A stretch of DNA of 64,000 nucleotides, from the NCBI RefSeq assembly GCF_001751365.1, contig NZ_LJGT01000038.1, positions 845,540 through 909,539 of the forward strand, in the 5' to 3' direction. The notes under the pieces were generated by a model. It searched no databases, was not told where the DNA came from, and saw only the letters and a list, made by a program, of their open reading frames with translations. The position numbers and the translations under genes were made by a program. The stretch is from Streptomyces abyssalis (GTDB lineage Bacteria; Actinomycetota; Actinomycetes; Streptomycetales; Streptomycetaceae). Of this stretch, positions 54,557 to 63,547 are shown in pieces. Position 1 is the first letter of the stretch. Every line of letters starts with the position of its first letter.

Positions 54557-55114
54557 ATGGCAAAGCTCATCTACTCGATGATCACCTCGCTCGACGGCTA
54601 CGCCGAGGCCGCGGAGGGCGACCTCGGCACCGGAGCCGAAGATCCAGAGGTGCATACCTTCGTCAACGACCTCTTCCGCCCCGTCGGCACGTACCTCTAC
54701 GGCCGGCGGATGTACGAGACGATGGTCTACTGGGAGACCGCGCACACCGAGCCCGAACAGCCGCCGCACATCCTGCAGTACGCCCGCGACTGGCAGGCCG
54801 CGGAGAAGATCGTGTACTCCACGACGCTGGAGTCGGTGTCCAGCGCGAAGACCAGGATCGAGCGGACCTTCGACCCGGACGCGGTGCGCAGGCTCAAGGC
54901 CGAGGCCGACCACGACCTCACCGTCGACGGCCCGAACCTCGCGGCCCAGGCGATCGCGGCCGGTCTGGTGGACGAGTACCACCTGTTCATCACCACGAGC
55001 GTGGTCGGCGGCGGCAAGCGGTTCTTCCCCGACGGCGTGCGCCTAGATCTCGTCCTGGTCGAGGAGCGGGCCTTCGACAGCGGACTGATCTACGCGCGCT
55101 ACCGGACGCGCTGA
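54557..55114 (+). CDS. Dihydrofolate-reductase-like (RibD C-terminal domain) protein
   Basis: 185 residues. YSMITSLDGYAEAAEGDLG, YLYGRRMYETMVYWE and DLTVDGPNLAAQAIAAGLVDEYHLFITTSVVGGGKRFFP are the signatures of the RibD-C/DHFR fold NADPH reductases common in actinomycetes. GGAGGG precedes the ATG at 54,557. No riboflavin genes are nearby, so the substrate is unknown. Confidence 0.85.
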   Translation: MAKLIYSMITSLDGYAEAAEGDLGTGAEDPEVHTFVNDLFRPVGTYLYGRRMYETMVYWETAHTEPEQPPHILQYARDWQAAEKIVYSTTLESVSSAKTRIERTFDPDAVRRLKAEADHDLTVDGPNLAAQAIAAGLVDEYHLFITTSVVGGGKRFFPDGVRLDLVLVEERAFDSGLIYARYRTR

Positions 55115-55275
55115 ACCGGACCGGCCGGTGACTGCAGACGGTTCGCCGGCGAGTTCCGGCTTCGGGTGGTCGGAGCCGGGGGCGCATCGTGGCTGGGCAG
55201 GGGCGCTTCTACAGCCGCGGGGGCGTCGTCGCAGTCGGCTGAGAGCGGTTCGCGCGTGCCGTTAATCTCCCTGCC

Positions 55276-55746
55276 ATGTCATCTCAGGGGCGTGGGGCCG
55301 GATTTCTTCTCTGCATCGTGCTGGCGATGCTCGGTATGTCCACGGCGGTGATCTTGTCGGCCGTCGCGCTGGACGCGAGTTCTCAGGTGTCCAGCAAGCC
55401 GATGGACGAATTCAAGAACGAGAAGGACCTGTTCGGGGAATCCAGGTGCGACCGTGACAGCGAATCTCCCCCCGATCGGCCCTTCTTCTCCTGTCTGGCC
55501 GAGCACGAGGCGAACATGCAGGAGGATGCGGCGAGTTGGGCGGCCGAGATCGAAGGGCGCCAGGCGGGCATCCAGACGAAGGGCAACTTGGCCGTCGTCT
55601 TCGGCCTGGCCGGGGTGACATTCGCGGCCTGCGCCGTGGCATTCAGCAGGAGCGGCCGAACCGTGCCGCAGGCCACAGGCTCACCTGCCGTGCTTCCTGC
55701 CCCGGGTGGCGAGCCCGTGCCTGCCCGACCTCCCTCGCAGCCGTAG
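55276..55746 (+). CDS. Small two-helix membrane protein
   Basis: 156 residues. Helices at about 9-33 (FLLCIVLAMLGMSTAVILSAVAL) and 103-124 (LAVVFGLAGVTFAACAVAF) flank a 70-residue polar loop containing two Cys (ESRCDRDSES, FFSCLAEHEAN) that may pair outside the cell. No ribosome site is visible; TAATCT lies 7 bp before the ATG, so it may be leaderless. No family recognised. Confidence 0.6.
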   Translation: MSSQGRGAGFLLCIVLAMLGMSTAVILSAVALDASSQVSSKPMDEFKNEKDLFGESRCDRDSESPPDRPFFSCLAEHEANMQEDAASWAAEIEGRQAGIQTKGNLAVVFGLAGVTFAACAVAFSRSGRTVPQATGSPAVLPAPGGEPVPARPPSQP

Positions 55747-55863
55747 CGTCGGCCACGGAGGACAGGGGGCTCGCGGACGGCCCGACGGCCGTGCGACCGG
55801 TGACCACAGGGCCTCCGGGACGCAGTCGGCTGAAGGGCCGTCCGATCGCCGGCCGGGTCCGCT

Positions 55864-56439
55864 TCAGCAGGAGTTGTTGCTCTTGACGTTCCGCCAGGTC
55901 TGGCTGCTTCCGGCGTACTCGACCCCGTTGAACGAAGCGTTGACCCGCTCCGAGTCGGACGTGCCCCAGGAGGCCTCCCCGTCGCCGTTGGCGTCGACGC
56001 CGTGCTCGAAGTGGAGGTGGGGGTGACCGTTGGAGGTCGGGCCTGTCTTCCCGACGGCGCCGATCCCCTGGCCCTGAGCGACCGTGTCGCCCGCGTTGAC
56101 GGACCGCGACTGCATGTGAAGGTACGTGGTGAAGTGGCCGCCGCCGTGGTCGATCTGGACCACGTTGCCGGCGTTGTCGTGCCAGAAGGACTTGTTGACG
56201 GTGCCGGCCTCCGGCGCGACCAGTTGCGCTCCCTCGGTCCCGTGCTGGTCCGGCTCCTTGACCATGTCCAGCGCGGGGTTGTGGCCCCAGGTGTCCAGTC
56301 GCCAGGTGTCCCCGCACTTGAACGGGAGCTGGAAGTTCGCCGCCTTCGGCTTCTCCTCCGCAGCGGACGCCGCGACCGGTGTCACCGCGGCCCCCGCCAC
56401 CAGGATCATGCCCAGCACGATGCCGGTTCTCTTCTTCAT
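55864..56439 (-). CDS. Secreted M23-family metallopeptidase
   Basis: 191 residues. Signal peptide MKKRTGIVLGMILVAGAAVTPVAASA, then an M23 (LytM) domain: HNPALDMV (H-x3-D zinc site), VVQIDHGGGHFTTYLHM and the HxH in NGHPHLHFEHG. The enzyme would cleave peptidoglycan cross-links outside the cell. The ATG at 56,437-56,439 with GGAGAG starts the signal peptide. Compact: no extra binding domain. Confidence 0.87.
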   Translation of the reverse strand: MKKRTGIVLGMILVAGAAVTPVAASAAEEKPKAANFQLPFKCGDTWRLDTWGHNPALDMVKEPDQHGTEGAQLVAPEAGTVNKSFWHDNAGNVVQIDHGGGHFTTYLHMQSRSVNAGDTVAQGQGIGAVGKTGPTSNGHPHLHFEHGVDANGDGEASWGTSDSERVNASFNGVEYAGSSQTWRNVKSNNSC

Positions 56440-56750
56440 GGTCTCTCCGAGTCTGTTTTGTCGTGAGCACTTCATACCCGCGGCGGCAGAGTAACGCGCG
56501 CAGTTCACCCACGTAGGCACGTTCAGTTGTCCGACAAATGGCAAGACGGATTGGCGCTCGAGCGGGGCGACTTGGGCTTCGCGTCCACCGGCGCCGCCTG
56601 TTCGCACCCCTCGCTCAGGCCCGACCGGCGCCAGTGGTTCATGCGCACCACCCGGTGCCGACAACGTCTCCGGACGTCTGCTTGACAGGCTCGTGCCCGT
56701 GGGCTGATTCGCCGTGTCCGGCTGCGCAGGATCGATCTAGGCTCGCCCGC
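56440..56750. other. Divergent intergenic region, 311 bp
   Basis: No gene supported. It must contain the peptidase promoter and that of the zinc-ribbon gene; a TAGGCT box lies about 8 bp before the latter's ATG. Confidence 0.35.
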
Positions 56751-57005
56751 ATGACCAATGGGGACATGCGCTACGGACGCTGTGGGGCGTGCGGCGGCGG
56801 CGAGGTGTACCGGGGCGAGTACGTGGCGCAGGCCGGGCTCCGCCAGTCGGGAACGGGCAAGTTGGGGGCGAAGCAGCCGGTGTTCGACGCCTACGTCTGC
56901 GCGGCCTGCGGGAACACCCAACTCCACATGCAGCTCGACGCGAAGATGTCGTCGCACATCCGGCACAAACTCGACTGGATACCGCCGCAGCAGAGCATGG
57001 GCTAG
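56751..57005 (+). CDS. Small zinc-ribbon protein
   Basis: 84 residues with two zinc knuckles (YGRCGACGGGEVY and AYVCAACGNTQLH), a usual rubredoxin-like ribbon. No catalytic part. It may be leaderless. Function unknown. Confidence 0.65.
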   Translation: MTNGDMRYGRCGACGGGEVYRGEYVAQAGLRQSGTGKLGAKQPVFDAYVCAACGNTQLHMQLDAKMSSHIRHKLDWIPPQQSMG

Positions 57006-57186
57006 CTCTCGGTCCGGGCATGCGCAGCAGGAACGTCGAACCGATGAATTCCGCGGTCGCTCACGGTCCGACTTCGTAGGTGGGAAGGCGTTGCCCGCGG
57101 CAGGAGCGTCCATCCGTGCCTGCGGCACGACCTTGCCGCCTTCCGAAACGATCACGGTTGCGTCCACGACTGCCCAAGGGACCTTC

Positions 57187-57918
57187 ATGCTGCTGGAGAA
57201 CAAGACCGCCGTCGTCTACGGCGGCGCGGGAACGATCGGATCCGCGGTCGCCCGCGTCTTCGCCCGCGAAGGCGCCGCACTCCACCTGGCCGGACGCACC
57301 CGGGCACCGCTGGACGAACTTGCCGGCACGATCGCCCGATCCGGGGGGCGCGCCGATGTCGCCGCGCTCGACGCGACCGACCGGGCCGCAGTCGAGCGGC
57401 ACGCCGAGGCCGTGGCTCAGCACTCCGGAGGCATCGACGTCGCCTTCAACGCCACCTCCAACGAGGATCTGCACGGCACCGACCTGGTCGACATGGCGGA
57501 CGAAGACGTGCTGAGGCCCGTCACCAAGGCAGTCACCACCCACCTGACCCTGGCCACCGCCGTGGCCCGCCACATGATCCCCCGCCGCACCGGGGTGATC
57601 CTGGCGATGGGAGGTGGCCGGGAAGCCATCCCCCGCCTCGGCGGCTCCCACATCGCCTGGTCCGCGCTCGCCGGCCTGTGCCGCCAACTCGCCGCCGAAC
57701 TCGGCCCGCACGGGATCCGGTCCGCCTGGCTGCTGTCCCCCGGCTCGCCCGGTCCAACCACTCCGCCCGAGGATGACCCGGAGGCGACCGGGACCCTGCT
57801 GCACCGCCGGCCACGCCTCGATGAGGTCGCTTATGCCGCGGCCTTCCTCGCCTCCGACCGTGCCGCGACCATGACCGCCACCGAACTCAACGTCACCGGC
57901 GGCGCGGTCATCGACTGA
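57187..57918 (+). CDS. SDR family oxidoreductase lacking the usual catalytic Tyr-x3-Lys
   Basis: 243 residues. The Rossmann start KTAVVYGGAGTIGSAVARVFAREG, VAALDATDRAA and FNATSN are typical. But the catalytic region reads AIPRLGGSHIAWSALAGLCRQLAAELG, where the usual YSASKAAL is HIAWSALAGL, so both Tyr and Lys are absent. C-terminal LNVTGGAVID is the normal tail. It may be an inactive or atypical member. AAGGGA precedes the ATG. Confidence 0.82.
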   Translation: MLLENKTAVVYGGAGTIGSAVARVFAREGAALHLAGRTRAPLDELAGTIARSGGRADVAALDATDRAAVERHAEAVAQHSGGIDVAFNATSNEDLHGTDLVDMADEDVLRPVTKAVTTHLTLATAVARHMIPRRTGVILAMGGGREAIPRLGGSHIAWSALAGLCRQLAAELGPHGIRSAWLLSPGSPGPTTPPEDDPEATGTLLHRRPRLDEVAYAAAFLASDRAATMTATELNVTGGAVID

Positions 57919-57966
57919 ACGTACGCTCCGACGTCGCCGGTCGGACGGTGCTGCTCCAGCACAATG

Positions 57967-57988
57967 CCCCGGGCCTGGCGGCCCGGGG
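57967..57988 (+). terminator. Terminator hairpin after the SDR gene
   Basis: CCCCGGGCC-TGGC-GGCCCGGGG, then TTGTTCG; the flanks resemble the sequence following the att copies at 48,293 and 51,864. Confidence 0.75.
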
Positions 57989-58097
57989 GCTTGTTCGCTG
58001 CGCAGACCAGGGAGATTCGGCCCCGGCGGGCGGGCCGACGTATGGGGGACGGGCACAGCGGTCCGTACGTCTCACTCAGCTGCTGCTCGGCGGCGGC

Positions 58098-59609
58098 TCA
58101 GCGGCTGTTCAGCGGGTTGCCGTACTTGTGCGCCGTGGACGGGTACGGAAGGCCGAGCGTGCGGGGTGAGAAGGCCGCCGAGCCGCCGGCCGAGCCGCCG
58201 GGGAGTCTCCACACGGCGCCCAGGGAGGCGTTCTCGCCAGGGGATCCGACCGTGACGTCCGGTACGCCGTCGGCGTTGCCGTCACCCGAGGCGACCGCCG
58301 CGCCGAAGGTGTCTCCCGCCTCGGCGACGCCCGGGACGCCCGCCGTGTCCTGGTTCCAAGTGACGGATGCGGCAGCGTTGTCGGCGTCGAGCAGACCCTG
58401 AGCGCCACCGCGGAGCAGCCAGGCGGCGCCCGCCCCCGCTCTGCTTCCGATGGCCTCACCGGGAGCACCCGCGATCAGGTCGTCGCGGCCGTCGCGGTTG
58501 ACGTCGGCCACGGCGAGGGCGGCGCCGAAGCGGTCCCCGTCCTCGGCCACTCCCGGGACGCCCGCCGTGTCCTGGTTGAGGGTCTGCGCGCGGCTGCCGA
58601 ACGAGCCGCCCGCAGAGCTTCCGTAATGGGTGTGGACGGCGCCCCCTTCGGCCAGCTCTTCGGGGCCGCACGGGTCGTCGATGTTCTCGTCGGCGATCTC
58701 ACGGCATTCGCCGAGCGCCAGGTCGTCGTGGCCGTCGCCGTCGAAGTCGCCGGCGGCCAGGGCGGTCACGCCGGCGTTGTCCGTGTTCCAGAAGTTGGCC
58801 ATCTCCGACCGGTCGGCGTCCCACTTCCAAAGGCGCACGTGGGACTGCGTGCTGGGGACGCCGGAGGTCCAGTACGCCACGGCCAGGTCCGCCGTGCCGT
58901 CGCCGTCGAAGTCGCCGGTGGCCAGGGCGGGGGCGCGGCCGCCCATGGGGTCGGCGACGACGGTGGTGACCATGCTGTCCTCGCCCTCGATGACACGGGC
59001 GACGACCTTGTCCGTACCGCCGATCACGATCTCCTTGTTGTCGTCGCCGGTCATCTCGGCCGCCACGACCGATTTGCCGTACGCGGCCGACGGCGACGGC
59101 CCGGTGAGGACCGTCGACCCCGGTCCCGGCCCGTCCTTCGAGCCGCCTACGACGGTGACCATGCCCGCGTCGGCACCGCGGTCGGTGACGTCCTCGCCGG
59201 GGGCACCGGCGAGGAGTTCCGCGATGCCGTCGCCGTTGAGGTCCGTCAGAGCCACGGATGCGCCGAAGCGGTCGCCCGCCTCCGGGGTGCCGGGAACCTC
59301 GGGAGTGGCCTGGGTGACACGGATGCTTCCGTGGGCGCCGACACCCTTCGGGCCGCCCCGGACGACGTTCACGTACCCGGCCTTGGCCCGGCCGCCGACG
59401 GTCCCGTCCGGGACGCCGACGGCGAGGTCCGCGTAGCCGTCGCCGTTGAAGTCGCTCGTGGTGGCACGGGGTGCGGCGGCGGTGGCGGTGGGGGTGGCAG
59501 CGGCGGCAGCGGTGGCGCCGGACGGGAGCACGAACCCGGTGGTGGCCGCGACGGCGGCTGCGATGGCGTACGTCAGGATGCGGCGGCTGCGTGGCACGGA
59601 GGCCCCCAC
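58098..59609 (-). CDS. Secreted FG-GAP repeat (integrin-alpha-like) protein
   Basis: 503 residues. A Tat-like N-terminus (VPRSRRILTYAIAAAVAATTGFVLPSGATAA) precedes repeated FG-GAP blades, each with a calcium loop such as DFNGDGYADLAVG, DLNGDGIAELLAG, DFDGDGTADLAVA, DFDGDGHDDLALG, DVNRDGRDDLIAG and DGNADGVPDVTVG. It forms an extracellular beta-propeller. A GTG at 59,607 starts it; 59,597 is also possible. Function unknown; it may bind polymers or adhere. Confidence 0.87.
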   Translation of the reverse strand: MGASVPRSRRILTYAIAAAVAATTGFVLPSGATAAAAATPTATAAAPRATTSDFNGDGYADLAVGVPDGTVGGRAKAGYVNVVRGGPKGVGAHGSIRVTQATPEVPGTPEAGDRFGASVALTDLNGDGIAELLAGAPGEDVTDRGADAGMVTVVGGSKDGPGPGSTVLTGPSPSAAYGKSVVAAEMTGDDNKEIVIGGTDKVVARVIEGEDSMVTTVVADPMGGRAPALATGDFDGDGTADLAVAYWTSGVPSTQSHVRLWKWDADRSEMANFWNTDNAGVTALAAGDFDGDGHDDLALGECREIADENIDDPCGPEELAEGGAVHTHYGSSAGGSFGSRAQTLNQDTAGVPGVAEDGDRFGAALAVADVNRDGRDDLIAGAPGEAIGSRAGAGAAWLLRGGAQGLLDADNAAASVTWNQDTAGVPGVAEAGDTFGAAVASGDGNADGVPDVTVGSPGENASLGAVWRLPGGSAGGSAAFSPRTLGLPYPSTAHKYGNPLNSR

Positions 59610-59850
59610 TCGGTCGACGGGGTACGGGTTGTCTGGTGTGACCGTCCAGGGGCAGAGCTGGTTGTAAGGAGTTCACCGGAATTCGGCGCCGGATCGGCGG
59701 GGGGGGCGCCGCCGCCCAGGAATCGGCCGTCCCGGAGACGGAGAGGCCGCCGAGTCCGGCGAACGGTCCTTTCTCCGGTCACGGTTGGTGGCCGGCGCCA
59801 GCGGCCCCGACGCGCTGCGACCGCCGGGCGCGCGCCTCTATGGTGGACCG

Positions 59851-60285
59851 ATGGCGTCCGTCAAGCAGGTCCAAATCACCTTCGACTGCGCAGAACCTGA
59901 GCGCGTCGCTCGTTTCTGGTGCGAGGTGCTGGGGTACGTCGTGCCACCGCCACCGGAAGGGTTTGCCACCTGGGACGAGTTCGACCGCTCGCTGCCGCCC
60001 GAGCGTCAGGGCGCCGCCTTCGCATGCGTCGATCCCACAGGTGTGGGCCCGCGACTGTTCTTCCAGCGCGTGCCCGAAGGCAAGGCCGTCAAGAACCGGC
60101 TGCATCTCGACGTACGGGTCGGCACCGGGCTCGTGGGTGAGGAGCGCCTGGCCGCACTCGAGGCCGAGTGCGCACGCCTGGTCGCGCTCGGCGCGGTACG
60201 CGAACGACTGCTGGTCGCCGACGGCTTCGACGAGTCGTGCATGCTGATGCAGGACATCGAGGGCAACGAGTTCTGCCTCGACTGA
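59851..60285 (+). CDS. VOC family protein
   Basis: 144 residues with VQITFDCAEPERVARFWCEVLGYVVPPPP, KNRLHLDVRVG and MLMQDIEGNEFCLD, a glyoxalase-like fold with a His/Glu metal-site pattern. The long loop (FATWDEFDRSLPPERQG) is common in actinomycete members. ATG at 59,851; a possible leaderless message. Substrate unknown. Confidence 0.83.
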   Translation: MASVKQVQITFDCAEPERVARFWCEVLGYVVPPPPEGFATWDEFDRSLPPERQGAAFACVDPTGVGPRLFFQRVPEGKAVKNRLHLDVRVGTGLVGEERLAALEAECARLVALGAVRERLLVADGFDESCMLMQDIEGNEFCLD

Positions 60286-60339
60286 GCATCGCGTACGTGC
60301 CCTCGTAGCCTGCCCGGTCCGCCGTGCCCGGCACGACCG

Positions 60340-61248
60340 TCAGGGCCCGGGGCGCAACTCCTCGGGGACGGCCGTGCGCAGGGCTGCCGTGATCGCAGCG
60401 ACGGCCGGGTGCCCGTCGGCGCCGCGGCGGAAGGCGATCCTGGTGCGCCGGTGGACCGGCAGGCGGGTGAGCGTCACTCCCGGCACCGGTTCCGCCACGC
60501 CGAGCTGGGGCACCAGGGCGACGCCCTGTCCGGCCGCGACCAGGGCCAACACGGTGGCGAATTCGTCGACTTGATGGCGGACACGTGGTGTGAAGCCGGC
60601 GGCTTGGCAGGCCCGGAGCGTCATCGCGTGGCAGAGAGTGCCCGGTGTCGCCGTGATCCAGGGAGCGTCCCTCCAGCGGCTGATCGACGCGCCCTCGGTC
60701 GTCTCTGCGGTCTCCGGCGAGAGCGCCGCGAGACAGAGGTACTCGGCGCAGAGGGGTTCGCTCGCCAGGCCCGGTTCTGCGGGAGACGGGACGAAGTCGT
60801 AGTCATGGACGAGGGCGACGTCCAGTTCGCCCGCCCGCAGGGCATGGGCGACCCCCGCCGGGTCGATTTCCGAGACCATCGGCTCCAGGCCCGGGTGGTG
60901 GGCTGCGAGGGTCGTCAGCGCGGCCGGGACGATCGCCCGGGCGGCTGTCGGAAAGGTACCGATCCGCAGCGGGCCTGCCAGTCCTTGGCGGGCGTCGGCC
61001 AGTTCCGCCGTCGCCTGTTCGAGGCGCGCGAGCACCGCTTCGGCGTGCTCGACCAGATTCAGACCCGCGGGGGTGAGGACGACCCGGCGTCCGGTGCGCT
61101 CCAACAGGGCGATGCCCGCCTCGCGTTCGAGCGCGCTGAGCTGTTGAGAGACCGCCGACGGGGTGAACGCGAGGGCGTCGGCGACGGCGACGATGGTGCC
61201 GCGCAGGGAGAGTTCGCGCAGCAGGCGCAGCCGGCGGACGTCGAGCAT
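60340..61248 (-). CDS. LysR-family transcriptional regulator
   Basis: 302 residues. Winged helix at about 1-60 (LLRELSLRGTIVAVADALAFTPSAVSQQLSALEREAG) and a periplasmic-binding-like effector domain. It is divergent from the DapA-like gene with 72 bp between, so it probably controls that gene. ATG at 61,248 is taken; a GTG two codons earlier is possible. Confidence 0.87.
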   Translation of the reverse strand: MLDVRRLRLLRELSLRGTIVAVADALAFTPSAVSQQLSALEREAGIALLERTGRRVVLTPAGLNLVEHAEAVLARLEQATAELADARQGLAGPLRIGTFPTAARAIVPAALTTLAAHHPGLEPMVSEIDPAGVAHALRAGELDVALVHDYDFVPSPAEPGLASEPLCAEYLCLAALSPETAETTEGASISRWRDAPWITATPGTLCHAMTLRACQAAGFTPRVRHQVDEFATVLALVAAGQGVALVPQLGVAEPVPGVTLTRLPVHRRTRIAFRRGADGHPAVAAITAALRTAVPEELRPGP

Positions 61249-61320
61249 CAGCACAGCTTACGCTCAGACCAAGAAAGGCGAACTGGACCTGCTTCACGAC
61301 CCGTTGCCACTCTCGTGAGC

Positions 61321-62319
61321 ATGACCCAGGACACATCCCTGCGGGGGATCCACGTGCCGCTCGTCACCCCGTTCACCGCCGATGGGCGGATCGCGACGGA
61401 GGCCCTCGAGGAGCTTGCCCGCGACGTGCTGGACGCGGGTGCCGACGGGATCGTCGCGCTCGGTTCGACGGGCGAGGCGGCCGCACTCGACGCCGGGGAG
61501 AAGGCCGCGGTCGTCGACGTGTGTGCCCGGGTCTGCAGGGAGCGCCAGGTGCCCCTGCTGATCGGGGCCGGGAGCAACGACACCCGGAGCAGCGCTCTCG
61601 CCCTGGCCGGGCTGAGCCGGTGGCCGGAGGCGACGGCCGCGCTGGTGCCGGTGCCCTACTTCACCCGGCCGTCGGAGGCCGGAGTCCGGGCGCACTTCAC
61701 GCAGTTGGCGGCGACGAGCCCCGTTCCGCTGGTGATCTACCACATTCCGTACCGCACCGGGCAGCAGCTCGGAGCGGCCACGCTGCGGTCGCTGGGCAGC
61801 CTGAGCGGGATCAGCGGAGTCAAGTACGCGACAGGCGCGATCGACCAGGCCGCCGTCGACCTCCTGGGCAGTCCGCCGCCGAAGTTCTCGGTGCTGGCCG
61901 GCGACGACCTGTTTCTCTCCCCGATGCTGGCACTCGGCGCGGCCGGCGGCATCATCGCGTCGGCTCAGCTGGCCACGGGCCGGTTCGTGGAGCTCGCCGC
62001 GGCCTGGCGCACGGGCGACGCCGCAGCGGCCCGACCGCTCGGGCATGCTCTGGCCCGGTTGTCGGCCGCAGCCTTCGCCGAGCCCAACCCCACCGTGATC
62101 AAAGGGGTGTTGCACGCCCAGGGCCGCATCCCCACGGCGGACGTACGGCTGCCGCTGCTGCCCGCCGGGCGGGACTCGGTGGAGGAGGCCCTCAAGGAAT
62201 GCGGCTACCGGGCCTGCGAGGTGCCGCCGGAGCCCCCGCGGTACGGCCCTGCGCAAGGACAGTGCCCGCAGGAGCCGCCACCTATGGCCGGCGCAGCCGG
62301 CGCACCGGGAGATGCGTGA
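61321..62319 (+). CDS. DapA/NAL-family aldolase (dihydrodipicolinate synthase-like)
   Basis: 332 residues, about 30 longer than usual, with a Pro/Gly-rich tail. HVPLVTPFTADGRI, ALGSTGEAAALDAGEK, the Tyr in YHIPYRTG and the Schiff-base Lys in GVKYATG are present. Members condense or cleave pyruvate with aldehydes; with a LysR gene next to it, breakdown of a sugar acid is more likely than lysine synthesis. The 3' end overlaps the convergent P450 gene by 38 bp. Confidence 0.85.
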   Translation: MTQDTSLRGIHVPLVTPFTADGRIATEALEELARDVLDAGADGIVALGSTGEAAALDAGEKAAVVDVCARVCRERQVPLLIGAGSNDTRSSALALAGLSRWPEATAALVPVPYFTRPSEAGVRAHFTQLAATSPVPLVIYHIPYRTGQQLGAATLRSLGSLSGISGVKYATGAIDQAAVDLLGSPPPKFSVLAGDDLFLSPMLALGAAGGIIASAQLATGRFVELAAAWRTGDAAAARPLGHALARLSAAAFAEPNPTVIKGVLHAQGRIPTADVRLPLLPAGRDSVEEALKECGYRACEVPPEPPRYGPAQGQCPQEPPPMAGAAGAPGDA

Positions 62320-63547
62320 TGCCGTTGATGAAGTTGGAGACCAGGCGGACCGGCGGACCGTCGAGTTCGAGCTCCGGGAGGCGGGTGAGGAACCCGGTGA
62401 AGAAGATCCGCATCTGCAGACGCCCGAAGTGCGCGCCGAGGCACATGTGCGGGCCCTGACCGAAGGCCAGGTGGTCGTTGGGCGTGCGGGTGATGTCGAA
62501 ACGGTACGGATCGGGGAAGACGCGCTCGTCGAAGTGGGCGGAGGCGTGGTAGACCACGACCTTGTCCCCCTCGCCGATCCGCTGCCCGGCCAGTTCGGTG
62601 TCCCGGGTGGCGGTGCGGCGGAAGCTGAGCACCGGCGGGTGCCAGCGCAGCATCTCCTCCACGGCGTCGGGCACGAGGCCGGGGTCGTCGCGCAACCGCC
62701 GGTAGGCGTCGGGGTGTTCGAGGAGGGCCAGGACTCCGCCGGGCAGGGCGCTGCGCACGGTGTCGTTGCCGGCGATCACGACGAGGAAGAAGAACATCGC
62801 GAGCTCTTCGCCGGTCAGGGGGCGCCCGTCGTCGAGGGTGGCGGTGGCCAGGGCCGTAATCAGGTCGTCCGCGGGGTGGCTGCGCTTGTGCCGGGCCAGC
62901 TCGTGGGCGTAGTCGAACATGTCGCGCAGCATCGCGGGTGAACGCGGGTTGACGGGCCGTCCGTCGGAGTCGCGCACGACCTCTGCGTGTTCGGGGTCCT
63001 GGTAGCCGATGACCCGGTTGGTCCACTTCAGCAGCAGGCCCCGGTCGGCGGCGGGGACGCCGAGGAGTTCGGCGAGGTTGGCGAGGGGGAATTCGTCGGT
63101 GACCTCGGGAGGAAGGTCCCAACTGCCGCGCCCGGCAACGGCGTCCAGCAGGGCGGTGGCACGTGCGGTGATCTGTGCGGTGAAGCGCTCCAGGCGCCGT
63201 CGGGTGAACACGGCGGCGGCCAGCCGTCGTATCCGGCTGTGCTCGGGCGGATCCATGTTGAGGATCATGCGCCGGATGAAGTCGAGGTCTTCCGGGGCGG
63301 GATCGCGGATCTGCGTGGCGCCCAGCCAGGACGAGTACACGGCGGGATCGCGCAGCACGGCGCGGACGTCCTGGTAGCGGGTGACGGCCCAGTATCCGGG
63401 TCCGGCGGGCCAGTCGAGCACTTCGCGCTCGTCCTGCCGGCAGACCGGCGCCTCGTCGCGCAGCCGGCGGAACCCGTCGTGGGGAATGCCGCGCGCGAAC
63501 ACGCGGGGGTCGAACACGTCGGGGATGCCTGCGGGGGCCGCGGCCAT
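62282..63547 (-). CDS. Cytochrome P450
   Basis: 421 residues. I-helix VVIAGNDTVRSALPGG, ExxR in AVEEMLRWHPPV, and heme loop HLAFGQGPHMCLGAHFGRLQ with the axial Cys. Near residue 98 RRMILNMDPPEHSRIRRLAAAVF is the C-helix region. A bacterial soluble class I enzyme; substrate not predictable. Its ATG overlaps the preceding hydrolase's stop by one base (TGATG), so the two are coupled. Confidence 0.93.
   Translation of the reverse strand: MAAAPAGIPDVFDPRVFARGIPHDGFRRLRDEAPVCRQDEREVLDWPAGPGYWAVTRYQDVRAVLRDPAVYSSWLGATQIRDPAPEDLDFIRRMILNMDPPEHSRIRRLAAAVFTRRRLERFTAQITARATALLDAVAGRGSWDLPPEVTDEFPLANLAELLGVPAADRGLLLKWTNRVIGYQDPEHAEVVRDSDGRPVNPRSPAMLRDMFDYAHELARHKRSHPADDLITALATATLDDGRPLTGEELAMFFFLVVIAGNDTVRSALPGGVLALLEHPDAYRRLRDDPGLVPDAVEEMLRWHPPVLSFRRTATRDTELAGQRIGEGDKVVVYHASAHFDERVFPDPYRFDITRTPNDHLAFGQGPHMCLGAHFGRLQMRIFFTGFLTRLPELELDGPPVRLVSNFINGITHLPVRRLRRP

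Noticed and set aside
58098..59609. DNA-level repeat array in the FG-GAP gene
   Set aside because: The periodicity comes from protein calcium loops (DxNxDGxxD), not from a DNA repeat element.
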